A stretch of 64,000 nucleotides of DNA, from contig OU015526.1 in NCBI GenBank assembly GCA_907165065.1, positions 68,285,723 through 68,349,722 on the forward strand, given 5' to 3'. This DNA comes from Caprimulgus europaeus (lineage: Eukaryota > Chordata > Aves > Caprimulgiformes > Caprimulgidae). A model generated the notes under the pieces. That model did not search any database. It was not told where the DNA came from and saw nothing but the letters and a program-made list of their open reading frames with translations. Positions 22,101 through 33,190 of the stretch are shown in pieces (the first letter of the stretch is position 1; every line of letters begins with the position of its first letter). Both the position numbers and the translations under genes were made by a program.

Positions 22101-25100
22101 AAATAAGAAGATCAAGGCACTGTAAGGGCCAAATCGTTCTTGTTTGTTCAGTACAATTAACCAAAGGAAATCATGGAGGCATGGTACAGCCCTGGCCTCA
22201 GCTGGCATGTGGTTTGCCCCTGGTGTCACTTGGTCAGCAAGGCTCTAGTTTGAGGGGCAGAGATTTGCACATGGGAGACTCTGGTCAGAAACAGGTTGTG
22301 GTAGTATGGCCAACCATCATAAAATCCATTTCTCTAGTGGATTCCACTGGGATTGATGGGAACTTTGCTTCATTTAGGGGTGAGTGGGCTTTTACATGCC
22401 CATGGAAACCAAGCTGTGGCACTGTGCAACAGGAGCACTAGAGACATGTCTGTCACCTTAAAAGAAAAGGTGACCCCAGTGTGCAGAACAAGATAGGTGC
22501 CAACCTGGGACTCAGAAAAGAGCTCAGGAGAGGAATAATTACTGTATTTTTTAAACTGCATAGGACTTGCCTTTTAGTTCCTTTGTGTTGAATGGAAAGG
22601 AGGGATGTAACTCCAAATTTAAGCTTTGTGATTATGGTTTAGCAAGGGCTAAAGTAAATAGTAAAGCAATGGGAGAGCTTTTCTGCCCCACCCATGGGAG
22701 GTGCTGTCGTGAGGACTCCCGAAAGCATTGCAGCAGGGGTAAGGAAAGATTTTCATAGCCTTTTCTTTGCTCCATATCAAGTTGTTCGGTTCTAGCAGGC
22801 TAAATTACATGACTGAGGTAGTTACAAAGTAGGCTTGACTTGCCTTTGTTTGCTTTTTTTTTAGCTTTCATCTTCAGGTGGCATTTATGGTTACTGAGTT
22901 AATATCTTTACTCTGAAAAATATGAGACAAAGCAGGCTTTCAAGGAACATTACTTTTAAACATTTTATATGTGTTTAAAAGCCTGTAAAGAAGCTGATAC
23001 CAGTATTGCAGTGTATAATAGTGCATGTTAATTTGCATGGCCTGGCCTAACAACCTTTGAAAAAAACAACAACTTTTTAATAATGTCTTACTGGGTCCTG
23101 CAATGACTAAGAGGGATTTTAAAAGGTGCTAGTTCAGAGAGATGCTTCAAAATAGGAGTAGTGGGATCCTGCCCTCCCTGATCTCTCCCATATCAATGAC
23201 TGGGATTCACTCTGTCCTTTCATTGGATTCCCTTGTTTTCCCATCAGTCTACAAAACACTACTCTCTCAAGCAAATCTTAACTGCTTAAAACTGGATTCA
23301 TGACTGGAAACCACTTCCTGCATTGTTTCTGCTTGCTCTTTCTACCCTAGAGCATTTCTTGCGCAGCTTAATCTTTGACTGACCTGATTCTTGGGATAAC
23401 TCATGGTTCTGAGACACTGAATCTCGTACCTCTGGCGATTGCTAAGTGGGACCTGACTTCCAGCACAGTTTCAGGGAGCTCCTGTTGCCTCTTAGCACCT
23501 TCCTAACTCAGGAGCCAAGGCTCAGGAGAATAAACAGAAGAGCAAACAGAGCTCTGGGTGCTGTGCTGTGTGTATTTTGTTCAAGGCAAGTGGTTGCACA
23601 CGGGGCTACTCCCCTTGCATGAACTGGATTTAGCACATGCTTACAGTGCTGGTGTCACAGCATTCATTTGAACTCCTATAAATTAATCTGTGTGGGTTTA
23701 TTCAAGTTATAAGCATGCTAAAAGTAAGACAGGCTGTGATGATTTAGATCAGCAGATCAGATTCTTACACAGGTTTCTCTTTGGGCTTGGTGTCAGACTG
23801 CCAGTGTAAATAAAAATCCAGGTTATCTTGTCTTTTAACTAACATTAACTAATGGCTTAACCACCACAAGGAAGAACACAGGTATTTTCCCCGTCCCTTT
23901 GCAGTTTCAGTGTCTGTACAGCTCCTTGAACTTTCAATCTGCAGTACTTTTCCAGATAATGTTTGTTTGTTTGATTGTTTTTAACCCTTCACACTTTTAC
24001 ATTAAACATCAAGCCAGGCAAGTTGAACTTTCACAGAAGTTGATGGTAAATACCAGACAGAAATGTTCTGTGAAGATCACAAGGGTATGTTGTAGCTGAT
24101 CTGAGGACAGAAAGAGAATGTAAATTTCAGGTGCTTTTCATTTGCCTTCTGTTGTGTTGGGTTTTTTTAACCTGGAAGGGTCACATTCTCAAACAAATGT
24201 TATTTCAGTAGTTGAGACTTTGAGAACAAATAAACAAACAATCAAGGCACAGAGATAGGTTGCTAGATAAGTTGGCAGTGCTGTAAGAATTCGGAAAAAA
24301 AAGGCAGTGTAATTATTTTAAACTTGCTCTTAATCTCATGCCAGTATAGCACAAATGCCTTCAAGATGAATCTTGTTTCCTGGTATAAAATATAAAATAT
24401 AAATATTCCTATATGAATCAACATATTTCAAATAAAATAATGACAAGCATTAAAAATGCTACTGCAGTTTTAGACTAGTTTAGTTTTAGTTTAGATACAC
24501 AGCAAAAAGAGCATCTCAGATCTCAGACTTGCCCACTTCTTTCCTTAGCCCTTGATTCTCAGTGGCATATCAGCAGGGGATAAAATAAATTCATTTAGAT
24601 CTTACAGAAATGTAATGATGAGTTCATAATATGGAATATCTCATATTATTGCTGCCTGCTGTGAAGTTTTGCTTTCTTCTTTCCTTTCCAGTACTTGGTA
24701 TGTATCTCTGTTTCAGGAAACAGTTTTCACAGTCCAGCACTGGCGTATGTGATTTCACAAATTTACTCTCACTTTTGAGGTTTTCAGTTGTATAGGTGCC
24801 TAAATAAGAATTGAAACTAAGACACAATGTGGCTTTGGGGTAACTTTACAGCTAGTTATAAACTCTCACAGTAGTATGATTCCAAATAGTCAGGAAACAA
24901 AATAGAATTGAAAACAAATTAGCTTCTCCCATAGGGAAAACGAATCTGTCCCATTGAGCCAACTCCGGCTCAGACTACAGGGAGGGTAAACAATACAACA
25001 CTCTGGTGAGAAAAACCTTAGGAGTTCTCAGAAACTAAAGTTACAGAGCAGCCAGTTTAGCATAAAATAATTTCCAGTACTTCAGAAGCGGTGGAAACCT

Positions 25101-25194
25101 CCCCAAGCCCGAGCCACACAACCCCACAGATCTTACATTGCTGGCAGGCGGACAGGAGAGAGACAGCCGCAAGCAAAGCAAGGTCACCAGCCAT
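12984..25194 (-). CDS. MGST2: MGST2, microsomal glutathione S-transferase 2 (five coding exons, complete)
   Basis: A complete MAPEG-family gene read on the - strand. MGST2 is a trimeric integral membrane enzyme of the ER and nuclear envelope that conjugates glutathione to lipophilic electrophiles, reduces lipid hydroperoxides and can make leukotriene C4 from LTA4. Coding exons are 25194-25137, 20146-20047, 18880-18810, 16167-16086 and 13116-12984. All junctions are GT/AG and in phase, giving 147 residues, the same length as I recall for human MGST2. The product begins [19 protein letters not shown] and ends [10 protein letters not shown]. Four hydrophobic segments fit the MAPEG fold. Residues matching the glutathione site of LTC4 synthase are present at R30, R51, Q53, N55, E58, R90, Y93, Y97 and R104. 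LTC4S and FLAP are less likely because the C-terminal [12 protein letters not shown] segment and the synteny favour MGST2. Confidence 0.95.
13117..16085 (-). other. MGST2: MGST2 intron between coding exons 4 and 5
   Basis: A 2.97-kb intron carrying one sense-oriented CR1 3' fragment at about 14729-14955. The remainder has no recognised exon. The + strand frame at 13516-14025 (169 codons) resembles no family I know. Confidence 0.85.
14729..14955 (-). mobile_element. CR1 LINE 3' fragment in an MGST2 intron
   Basis: The + strand shows the reverse complement of a CR1 3' end: 'cagaatcactgaatgg', then 'ggaagggaccttaaagatca', the 'gaccaggttgctcaaagcc' phrase and 'ggcaacctgtgccagtgtc'. It is the same subfamily as the copy at 39.0 kb. 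It is sense with respect to MGST2. The inner end degenerates after the 'ccaccctcacagtgaa' phrase. Confidence 0.9.
16086..16167 (-). CDS. MGST2: MGST2 coding exon 4
   Basis: An 82-nt exon with acceptor TTTCTTAG and donor G|GTAAG. It encodes the end of Glu77 through two bases of Arg104 and includes [19 protein letters not shown]. It carries R90, Y93 and Y97 of the MAPEG glutathione/catalytic set. The 82-nt length fits the conserved MAPEG exon structure. Confidence 0.95.
16333..16351. repeat. (AT)n microsatellite
   Basis: About nine AT dinucleotides in an MGST2 intron. Confidence 0.95.
17015..17142 (-). mobile_element. CR1 LINE, very short 3' fragment
   Basis: About 128 bp of a CR1 3' end in - orientation, beginning on the + strand with 'atcacagaatcacagaatg' and stopping in the 'gacgggtcttaaaagtctc' phrase. 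It is nearly identical over its length to the start of the copy at 17479, but each copy has its own terminal repeat, so they are separate insertions. Confidence 0.92.
17479..18103 (-). mobile_element. CR1 LINE, 5'-truncated, ~625 bp
   Basis: A - strand CR1 with the 3' terminus at the left. Translation of the - strand shows CR1 reverse-transcriptase C-terminal sequence: [35 protein letters not shown], then NVYKY and [13 protein letters not shown]. The frame is broken near 17815, where the segment between the Glu-rich 'SLEE' and 'RGDLINV' loses bases, so two frames are needed. The element is dead. It is sense with respect to MGST2. Confidence 0.93.
18810..18880 (-). CDS. MGST2: MGST2 coding exon 3
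   Basis: A 71-nt exon, too short to stand out as an open frame. Acceptor TATTCTGCAG, donor G|GTAAAC. It encodes the last base of Gln53, then [19 protein letters not shown] and FFNQ, and the first base of Glu77. It contains N55 and E58 and the start of the second membrane segment. Confidence 0.95.
18881..20046 (-). other. MGST2: MGST2 intron between coding exons 2 and 3
   Basis: A 1.17-kb intron. Around 18955-19030 a diverged phrase ('gaatccagtgggagcacag') resembles the ancient sauropsid repeat also seen near 8.1 and 52.7 kb. Otherwise nothing was recognised. Confidence 0.85.
18955..19030. repeat. Ancient sauropsid interspersed-repeat remnant
   Basis: A diverged copy of the 'ATTGACTTCAGTGGGAGC'-type phrase, here with 'attgaatccagtgggagca' near its centre. 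Family name unknown to me. Confidence 0.35.
20047..20146 (-). CDS. MGST2: MGST2 coding exon 2
   Basis: A 100-nt exon with acceptor TTTGCTTACAG and donor CA|GTAAGT. It encodes the end of Cys20, then [32 protein letters not shown] and two bases of Gln53. This is the cytosolic loop after the first membrane helix, carrying R30 and R51. PPAVTGxPEFxR is a strong MGST2 hallmark. Confidence 0.95.
20147..25136 (-). other. MGST2: MGST2 intron between coding exons 1 and 2
   Basis: A 4.99-kb intron, AT-rich, without a recognisable CR1 or LTR. A 16-bp tandem repeat occurs at 21400-21462. No exon-like frame was recognised. Confidence 0.85.
21400..21462. repeat. 16-bp tandem repeat, four copies
   Basis: The unit AGCCTTTTCCCAAAAA is repeated about four times; the third copy has one T-to-A change and the last is incomplete. 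It lies in MGST2 intron 1. Confidence 0.95.
25137..25194 (-). CDS. MGST2: MGST2 coding exon 1 (start codon)
   Basis: 58 coding nt from ATG (25194-25192) to the donor T|GTAAGA. It encodes [19 protein letters not shown] plus the first base of Cys20, the start of the first membrane helix. The start context GGGGACATGG has a purine at -3 and G at +4. A longer open frame on the same strand (25041-25355) is in another phase and is a shadow. Confidence 0.95.
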
Positions 25195-25400
25195 GTCCCC
25201 AGCAGCTTCCGTGTGCCAGCAGGGTGGGTGGAGAGGAGAGAGAGCTTGTGTGAGCGATAAGGTGAAGCAACAAGTGGGAGCATTGTATTGCTTTTCAGCA
25301 CAGCAACCAAGGGCTGCCGTGGAAAGAACAGCTTTGTGCTGTCCCTACGCTTCACTTCTGGGTTTTGCCGAATATGTACAGTTTAGGCTCTGAGGGGTGA
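25195..25400 (-). promoter_or_regulatory. MGST2: MGST2 5' UTR / proximal promoter region (inferred)
   Basis: The sequence directly upstream of the MGST2 start on the - strand. It is only moderately CpG-bearing, not an island, with no clear TATA box at a fitting distance. The transcription start and any non-coding first exon cannot be located from sequence alone. Confidence 0.4.
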
Positions 25401-26419
25401 CGTGGTGGCCACTTGACAAGCAGTCAGTGTGCAGGAAGGGATTGTTCTGGATAGTTCAAAGGGTTAAACAACTGAGAAAGAAAGAAATATCTCTCCTCAT
25501 TTTACTGCCTCGTTTTTCTAGAACGTGTGCCCTGTCTTAAAACTGGGAGAGACTCTCTCAAGGAACATTTTTTCATCAGCTAACCCTAATGGCATTAGCC
25601 TTTATGATCCCATAAGAGCACTGGAACAAAACCAGTCTAATGCTTGTTGTGAGTCCAGGTTTGACTATCCACTTTGCCTCCAGCTGATGTCAAAGTGGGA
25701 TATTTCACCAACCCTAGTAAAATTTGCTAATTTTAAAGGCTAAAGTAAAAAGGACTTTAAATCAATTATTTTACCTTGGCAAATTTAAAAAAGTTATTTC
25801 TTGGGTATTAATCCAGATTATTGTTCTTTCTAAAGACTGGAAGAGTAGATACATTATAATAACAGTAGTTGGATGTTTGTGCTTAGTAACTCTTTAACTG
25901 CTGATTTATGTGCTTTAATTGCAGTTCTTGTTGTAGTATGGGTTGGCTTTCTGACCACACAGCCTCCCTATGTTTTTAGGGGCTGGCTCGGAAGTGTTCA
26001 AAGCATTATCAACCTGCTGATATAGGGAAGTGAAGGAAAACTCTTACAGAGCCAGTCCTTTGAAAAGTTAAAACCACAAGGGCTAAACATTTTCAGGCCA
26101 GCTGACACTGAAGTTATGGAGGTTTTTCTAACTTTATTCAGAGGATGTGAATTTCAAATAGCAAAGGACATGCAAAATCCAGCAAAGATTGACTTAAAAG
26201 TAGGCAGGAGTACAATTTAGTGCAGGGGTTAAATCCACAGAAGAGTTATAAGTTACGTGTCCATTATGGCTGAGCTAGAGCCTGCTTAAAACTGCTCACT
26301 TTCCACTGGCAGCAGGGTTTGTAGTTGCCTATAGATTTATAATGCTTTTAGTCACACATAGTCCACGGACAACGTTACACTTCCTCCCTGTGCAACCCAG
26401 AAGAGAAAGTTGGATCATA
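25401..26419. other. Intergenic, nothing recognised
   Basis: AT-rich sequence upstream of MGST2. No exon, repeat or structured element was recognised. Confidence 0.6.
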
Positions 26420-27050
26420 AACAGTTGTGTTTTGGTTTCAACATGGGATTTGGTATGAGAAGAATGCTGATAACATACTGATGTTTTTGGTTGTTGCTGG
26501 GAAATCAAGGACTTCCAACTTCCCATGTTTTGCTAGTCTGCTGGTGCAGAAGAACCTGGGAGAGTACAGCCAGAGTGATGGATCCAAATTGGCATGTAGA
26601 TATGCCAATGGGATATTGCATGTCATATAATGTCATGTTCAGTATATAGATGCGGGTTGACCAGAATGCGCTCTCTCTCTCTCTCCCTCCCACCCTCTCC
26701 CTCCTTCTCTCTCTCTCTCTCTCCCCCCTGCAATTGTGGTTTCAGTTTGGGGATTTTTGCTCCTCTGGGATCACTATCTGAGAACGGACTGGGCATTGGT
26801 CAGCGGGTTGTGAGCAATTGCACTGTGCATCACTCATTTTATTATTAGTATATTCTATTATTATTATTGTTGTAATTTTATTTTTATTTAGATTATTAAA
26901 TTGTTCTTATCTCAACCTATGAGTCTCCTTACCTTTACCCCTCCAATTCTCTCCCCTATGGGGAGGGGAGAGGAGAGGGGCAGGGCAGGGAAGAGTGAGC
27001 GAGTGAGTAGCTGTGTGGTGCTTGGCTGCCAGCCAGGTTAAACCACGACA
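26420..27050 (+). mobile_element. Avian endogenous-retrovirus LTR, 5'-truncated, + orientation
   Basis: A non-coding long terminal repeat fragment of a family common in birds. Recognisable parts in order are a 'ttggtatgagaagaatgctg' U3 phrase, a TATA-like 'agtatatag' near 26641, a CT-rich stretch at 26671-26729, 'gtgagcaattgcactgtgca', an ATT-rich run, 'cttatctcaacctatgag' and the 3' end 'ggttaaaccacgaca'. The expected TGT 5' terminus is missing. No primer-binding site, gag, pol or env lies beside it, so it is a solo LTR remnant. Confidence 0.85.
26671..26729. repeat. CT-rich microsatellite within the LTR
   Basis: Mostly CT dinucleotides and C-rich interruptions inside the LTR at 26420-27050. 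Confidence 0.9.
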
Positions 27051-30000
27051 CAGCTGTATATCAGAGCTGGGATTCTGCATAGCCCCAGGATTTAAGGCAA
27101 TTTAGTGGTCCTGCCTCTGGCAGACCTTCCCAAAGAGGCTGTCTCTTCCCTCTGAAGAGAAGCTCCTGTTGACCAGCAGCAAAGGCAAATCCCAGCAGAA
27201 CTGGTGGTAGAACTGCTGTCATGAGAGAGCAGATGGTTGGGGTAGTGAGACCAAAAGCATTTTAAGTGTGAAACCAGACAGATCAAACAAGCTTTTTTAA
27301 TGGAGTTACACTGTCAAAGCTGCTCAGTTTTTGTCTCTGGAATTGCTGATAAGAGCTTTGCAAAGGGCAGTGTTCAGTCTGCTCAGGGGTGTAACTTCTT
27401 AAAGGCCAGTCCCAAGTAGCAATGCAGCATCTTTTATTTTTAAACATCTTTTAGGAGACAGGCTTTGAAGAACATAGAGGGTCCTCTGGCTGGAAGGGAA
27501 AACATATCTGATCTCTCCTGTATTTCACCGGAAGCTTTTATAGGGGAAATCATGACTGTTACAACCCATGAGGCTAGCTCATGTATCAAAAGCAGTTTGG
27601 CTACAGCAGTAACAGCAGTGAGCTCTGTGCTTACTAATTTACTCTGCTTTTCAACAATATATTACAAAGAACGTAGACCTGTGTGGCACTGGATCATACT
27701 CAGGTTTTAAATTTATCAGAACTATGAAACAGGTGAAAGAGGAAGAAAATAGGTTTATTCCTTCAGATGTTCCTATTTCTACCTCCTAAATACCCGTTGT
27801 AACCCATGTCTGCTGTTGTTTCACACCTACTTTGCACGGGGCCTCAGAGGAAGGATGAACAGTCCATTTGATCCAGTTCATGTGAAGGTCTGGTTGTTCA
27901 GAGTGCCCTGCTTTGTGGCAGTGCTAGCAAACGACGAAACAGATCCTCATTTTCCATCCCCATGCTCTGGACACTTCATTCTCTGGTTGAATGAGATCAG
28001 ACTATTGTTGATGGTGGTGGCAGAGCAGATTTAAAAGGAATAAATAGAATAGTAGCCAGAGGTCTGGATCCTTCCCCAGTCTGCACCTTCTGCAGCCTTT
28101 TGTCACCTCTCTCAATATTGGACATAAGTGAGGAGAGAATTGCTTCCTGGTGTTCTCATCTGGCTGTACAAAGCTTGGTGTGCTTCAACTCCCATCAGTG
28201 TTAATATGAGTTGCTATATGCACATAAATTCCTGCCTGCCCACAGGCCTCTTGGATTTCCTTATGGCCTTTGAGTATAATTACCTTTGTTCACTTTGGAT
28301 ATTGCAAGAACATATCTAGGATGCAATTCTGTGATAGAGCACAATATATTTTTACATATGTTTATAAAACATAAACTGTGCCAATATGGCATGATATCCC
28401 ATTGTATCATAGCAGGATTTCAAAGTAGCAGCAAAAAAGAGGAGTCTAGATTATTATAAGTACCATCATGTAATTATAGTGGGGGGTTGTTTTTTGTTAA
28501 AACTGTGATTTTCTTTTTTAAAATGTGAGGTTTTTTTCCTAAAATATCTTCATCTTTTCTCAGCTCTGGGGAGCTCAGAAGTACAGTGGCTTGGGAGAGA
28601 TTATCAAAACCCATTCAGGAAAATGCTGCACACACAAGCACACCTGCAGTGCCATGTAAAAAAGCTGTGTGTACATGGTGGTCAGGGAATACCTGGGGCA
28701 TACAGCCAGGAAGAGGCCAAACATTCCTCACCTCCCATATCTCAGACCTCCTCCTCCTCCTAACCTGAATGTTTCTTGGATAAGTAGTAAAACTCCAGAG
28801 AAGAGGTACAGCCTAACACAAGAAGGGATTTCTGCATACCTTGCCTCTCCCATTCAGCAGAAGAGGAGGAGGAAATGCAGTATACAAAGCTATTTCCCAT
28901 TCTTTCCTTCGACTTTCCTTGTGAGACATTTACTGTGTGCTGCAAAAGCTACCAGCCTGGAGACGGGGTGTGGTGGGCCTTGCAGTCACATAATGTCTAA
29001 GGAGAGAGTTAGGCAAAGCCACATTTCTTTTGTCAGTGCATGAGATTGTGCCTGAAGATTAGAAGCAACTCTCCCAGACTCTTCACCTTATGGAAATCAG
29101 CGTGGCTTACGCTCCACATCTCACTCACAGGCTAAAGCTGCTGTGGACCAAGATGATCATCTTGCCTGACTACCTGTGTACTACAAATTGGCAGGAATTC
29201 AGCAATGAATAACAACTTGTTAATAAGTGATGGGAGCTGGGAGGCAGCGCTCCTTCCAGACATTAGAATACTCCCCGCGTCGCAGTCCCACTGGCTCTGC
29301 GGACGGCATCTCCAGTTTGCAGCAGGTAGACATGGGAGAACCGAGGGCTGGTCTGTGAGATGCGGATCTTGCATGATTTATGTCTGGATCAAAAGGAGGT
29401 TTAAAGATTTTCCTGTTGCTATTGACCAACTGGAAGCAGATCCCCAGGCTAGTGTGACTGCTCTGATATCTGGAATGCAGGGGATTAGTGGACATTCAGC
29501 GAGAGATTTGAAGACACGTTGGTTGTACATCTATCTCCCTTCACAACTACTAGATTTGTGACAACGTAGCACTTGCTGTTTTTCAATTTGCTAAGCTCAG
29601 ACAAAAAGCTATTTTAATTAGTGAACCAATTCAGCTTGAGGGATTCTTTCCTCCCATACAGATGGAAGTTTAATTCCATCTTTGTGGAAACCAGCAATGC
29701 TTAGGAAGTAGGCGGTAACTTGTGCTCATGTTCAGCCTTACCCTGCCTTTGGGCAATAAGGCAGGTATTAGCATTCGCTCAGGTAGCTGGTGAGCCAGGT
29801 CCTCCAGCCCAGCCAGCTCTTCAGCACGGCTTGTGTTGCAGACAGTCACACTGTGTGCCATTATCTATTGCCTGCATCTTCAGCTTTTCACAGATACTGT
29901 TGGTAAATGTTGGCTCTTGGTGTCCAAGTGATCCTTGCTTGACTCCAGCTACCAGGGGAACGTAGCAGCCCCAGTTATTGTCATAGTTGAAAATCTGACA

Positions 30001-32004
30001 GCTTTCCAAGGTGCCTGCTGTAGTTATGTATTCAGCTGCTCCCAGACTTCTTTCAGGTGGGATGCCCGATTCCCTGAGATTCACTTGAAATTCTTGTGTG
30101 ACTTGGCCATGCTAACAGAGGAGGTTAATGGCAGAGCCAGGAACCAGAGCAGGTACCTGGCTGCTGCCCTTCAGCTTTGAATTTCAGACTCTGCGCCCTC
30201 CTCCCAGGTCACAGAGCATGCAGGGACCTAGATGCCAGCTCTCTCGAGAAAAATAATGTAAGCAGGTGATGTGGTGAGTGCCATATTTACATGGGAATGT
30301 TTGGGGTTTAAAAAAAAAAACAACAACAAAACAAACCTGGAGAGTATCTTCTTTTTGCTGTGCTCCTCCATCTCTCTCCCCAGCCAGGGCAGCCCCAGTC
30401 AGGTCCAGCCCTTCCATGCTGGAGGGAGGTTTGATCCAAGTGCTGTTGGATCAGCCACACTCCCAGGTCAGTTGCTGCATCCTGGCTTGGCTTCTGTTTA
30501 TGTCCTCAGCTCTCTTCTGTGTCCCTCCCTGGTGCAATTGCCATTTCTCCTCTTGCCCTCTGCAGCCTCTCCTTGCCAATGAGAGGCTCTGCTCTCCTCC
30601 CTTCTCCTGCCTGCTCACTCCGCCCATGTCCACTCTCCCAGATGGATGCTGGCTTTGCTTTCAGAGTGGTTGTGCAGGTTAAAGCCAGGGGAGGGGGTCC
30701 CCTGGCTGGTGTCTTGCGTTGCATGGCAACACCTTTTTCTCTCCTCCGACAGTCATTTCCCCTCGCAGCGCCTGCGGATGCTCGTACAACAAATGAAAGC
30801 AATATTACAGCAGCAGTTGTTCCTGTCACTGGTTACTTGTTATTTATGGTTATTGCCCTGAAAGGATTTGTAAACATTTCTTTACATCCTTCCTTGGTCA
30901 AAATAGATATTCTTACATGGTCTTGTGGCACGCCTGCATAATTAATGAATGGTCACTGCATTTCAATGCACATGACATACAATCTCATCAGTGTTTTCTA
31001 AAGTGGCTGCTGGTTCTGGGTGTTCCTATCTTTCAGCCCCAAGCTGAGATGTCCAAGGTTTTATACTCACAAGTGCAAAACTCCAATGTAAGAGAGTTTG
31101 GCTTAACCGCCTCAAACTGTGGCGCTGCTTTTAGGTAAGTGTGTATTTAACAAATTCTGGTCTGGATCCCTTTCTGTCCCTTTCTAAAGGACATTAAGGC
31201 CAGCATTAAGATTTCAGAATGAAAACGTTTCTATGAACAGAGGTAAAGCAGACAGGGCTTTTGCTGATGTCTGAATCTCCGCTTTATCTGGTTGCCCTTT
31301 CCTTCTCCACACTGACCACTTCCAGCTTAGTCTTTCCAGTTTGCATTTGTGGATGTGCCAAAGAAGAAATACAGATTCACTTACCTGTTTTCTCTAAAGA
31401 ACTTTTTGTGTGGCAGGGGTGCTCTGCAGGGACAGATGCAGTGGTACCTCTGCCATTGCCCTCTGCTGGGGTTTGCCAGAATCACTGGTGTGTGCCAGGG
31501 AAAATGGACTGGTGTCAGGTTTTTTTCTCATTTTTTTTTCTCTCATTCAGCACTTCTTCTGACTGACCAGCTGAGCTGACTTTCCAGTGGATGTGTCCAT
31601 ACAGGGTTGGTTTGCTGATCTGACACTATACTGTTTAGATTGTATGTTTAGTTATTGTCTGTATGTTTCTGAGCTGTTGGGATTGAATGCAGAGATGGTT
31701 TCTGACTGCAGCTCTAAGGCATATTGCCTGCTCTACATCCACTCACTTATCTTCATGCTGAGTGGAGACAAATGAAAGTCAGCCTAAAAGCTCTGAATCC
31801 ACTTTAAAATCCAGTTTTCCCACGGCAGGGGTTATTAAGGACAGCCTTTTTGAAAGGGCTTTTTAGAATGAAGACCTTTGAAAGGCCTTGAAATGAAGAT
31901 CTTTATAGGAATGAAGGCCCAGTGCAAAGATGCTACAACAGAGAGGCATCCCTGCAAGGAGGGGGCAGCTGGCATTTCTATGGGGTTGTACTAGGAGAGA
32001 AGGA
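27051..32004. other. Intergenic, no gene recognised
   Basis: About 5 kb between two mobile-element insertions. Open frames up to about 140 codons occur (for example 30519-30941 +), but none shows a domain, a splice structure or a family I recognise. There is an A-rich patch near 30310. I see nothing else to annotate. Confidence 0.55.
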
Positions 32005-32775
32005 GTCACAGAATCACAGAATCATAGGGGCTGGAAGGGAGCTCTGGAGTTCACCTAGTCCAACCTCCCTGCCAAAACAGGTTCACCTGGAGCAGGTTGC
32101 ACAGGAAAGCATCTAGACGGGTTTTGAACATCTCCAGAGATGGAGACTCCACAGCCTCTCTGGGCAGCCTGTCCCAGGGCTCTGGCACCCTCACGGTACA
32201 GACGTTTTTCCTCATCTTCAGATGGAAACTCCTGTGCTCCAGTTTGTGCCTGTTGCCCCTTGTCCTGTCCCTGGGCACCATTGAAGAGTCTGGCCCCATC
32301 CTCTTGACACTCTTCCTTTAGATATTTATAAACATTGATAAGATCCCCTCTCAGGCTTCTCTTCTGCAGGCTAAACACACCCAGGTCTCTCAGCCTTTCC
32401 TCATAAGAGAGATGCTCCAGCCCCTTAATCATCTTCATAGCCCTCTGCTGGATGCTCTCCAGTAGTTCCTGGTCTTTCTCAAATTGAGGAGCCCAGAACT
32501 GGATACAAGACTCCAGATTTGGCCTCACTAGGGCACAGTAGAGAGGGAGGAGAACTTCCCTTGACCTTCTGGTTACACTCTTCTTAATGCATCCCAGGAT
32601 ACCATTAGCCTTCTTGGCCATGAGGGCACATTGCCAGCTCATGGTTAACTTGCTGTCTACCTGGACTCCCAGGTCCTTCTCTACAGAGCTGCTTTCTAGC
32701 ACGTCAACACCCAGCCTTTGCTGGAGCACCCTCCCTAGGTGCAGGACTCCACACCTGCCTTTGCTGAACTTCATT
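32005..32775 (-). mobile_element. CR1 LINE (older copy), 3' part; host of a nested insertion
   Basis: A - oriented CR1 with its 3' terminus at the left ('tcacagaatcacagaatca'). The - strand reads CR1 reverse-transcriptase sequence from MKFSKGRCGVLHLGR through [32 protein letters not shown] and NLESCIQFWAPQFEKD to [17 protein letters not shown], then shifts frame. It ends abruptly before MKFSKG; the upstream part resumes at 33149 beyond a second CR1. Confidence 0.93.
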
Positions 32776-33148
32776 ACAGAATCACAGAATGTCAGGGACT
32801 GGAAGGGACCTCGAAAGATCATCCAGTCCAACCCCCCTGCCAGAGCAGGAACACCTACATGAGATCACACAGGAAGGCGTCCAGGTGGGTCTTGAATGTT
32901 TCCAGAGAAGGAGACTCCACAACCTCCCCGGGCAGCCTGTCCCAGTGCTCTGGCACCCTCACAGTAAAGAAGTTCCTTCTCAAGGTTAAGTGGAACCTCC
33001 TGTGTTCCAGCTTACACCCATTGCCCCTTGTCCTATCATTGGACATCACTGTGAAGAGCCTGGCCCCATCCTCCTGACACTCACCCTTCGAATATTTATA
33101 AACATTAATAAGGTCCCCCCTCAGTCTCCTCTTCTCCAAGCTAAAGAA
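32776..33148 (-). mobile_element. CR1 LINE (younger copy) inserted into the CR1 at 32005-33190
   Basis: A second CR1, also - oriented, with its own 3' terminus at 32776 ('acagaatcacagaatgtcag'). Its 5' truncation is next to 'ccaagctaaag' at about 33146. It belongs to the same subfamily as the 11.9- and 17.5-kb copies. Its - strand frame runs [17 protein letters not shown] to [13 protein letters not shown] without a stop. The junction bases at 33147-33149 are ambiguous by one or two nt. Confidence 0.93.
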
Positions 33149-33190
33149 GAGGTTCCTTTCCGCCCAGCTCTCCAGCCTGTCCAGGGGAAA
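33149..33190 (-). mobile_element. 5' remnant of the older CR1, beyond the nested insertion
   Basis: The - strand encodes [12 protein letters not shown], which in CR1 ORF2 directly precedes the MKFSKGRCGVLHLG segment found at 32775. The older element is therefore continuous on both sides of the younger insert. Confidence 0.85.

Noticed and set aside
25041..25355. 104-codon - strand frame over MGST2 exon 1
   Set aside because: Out of phase with the real MGST2 start; a shadow frame that reads through the donor site.
32055..32831. 258-codon - strand frame as a host gene
   Set aside because: It is CR1 reverse transcriptase read across the junction with a second CR1; the first ~20 residues come from the inserted element.
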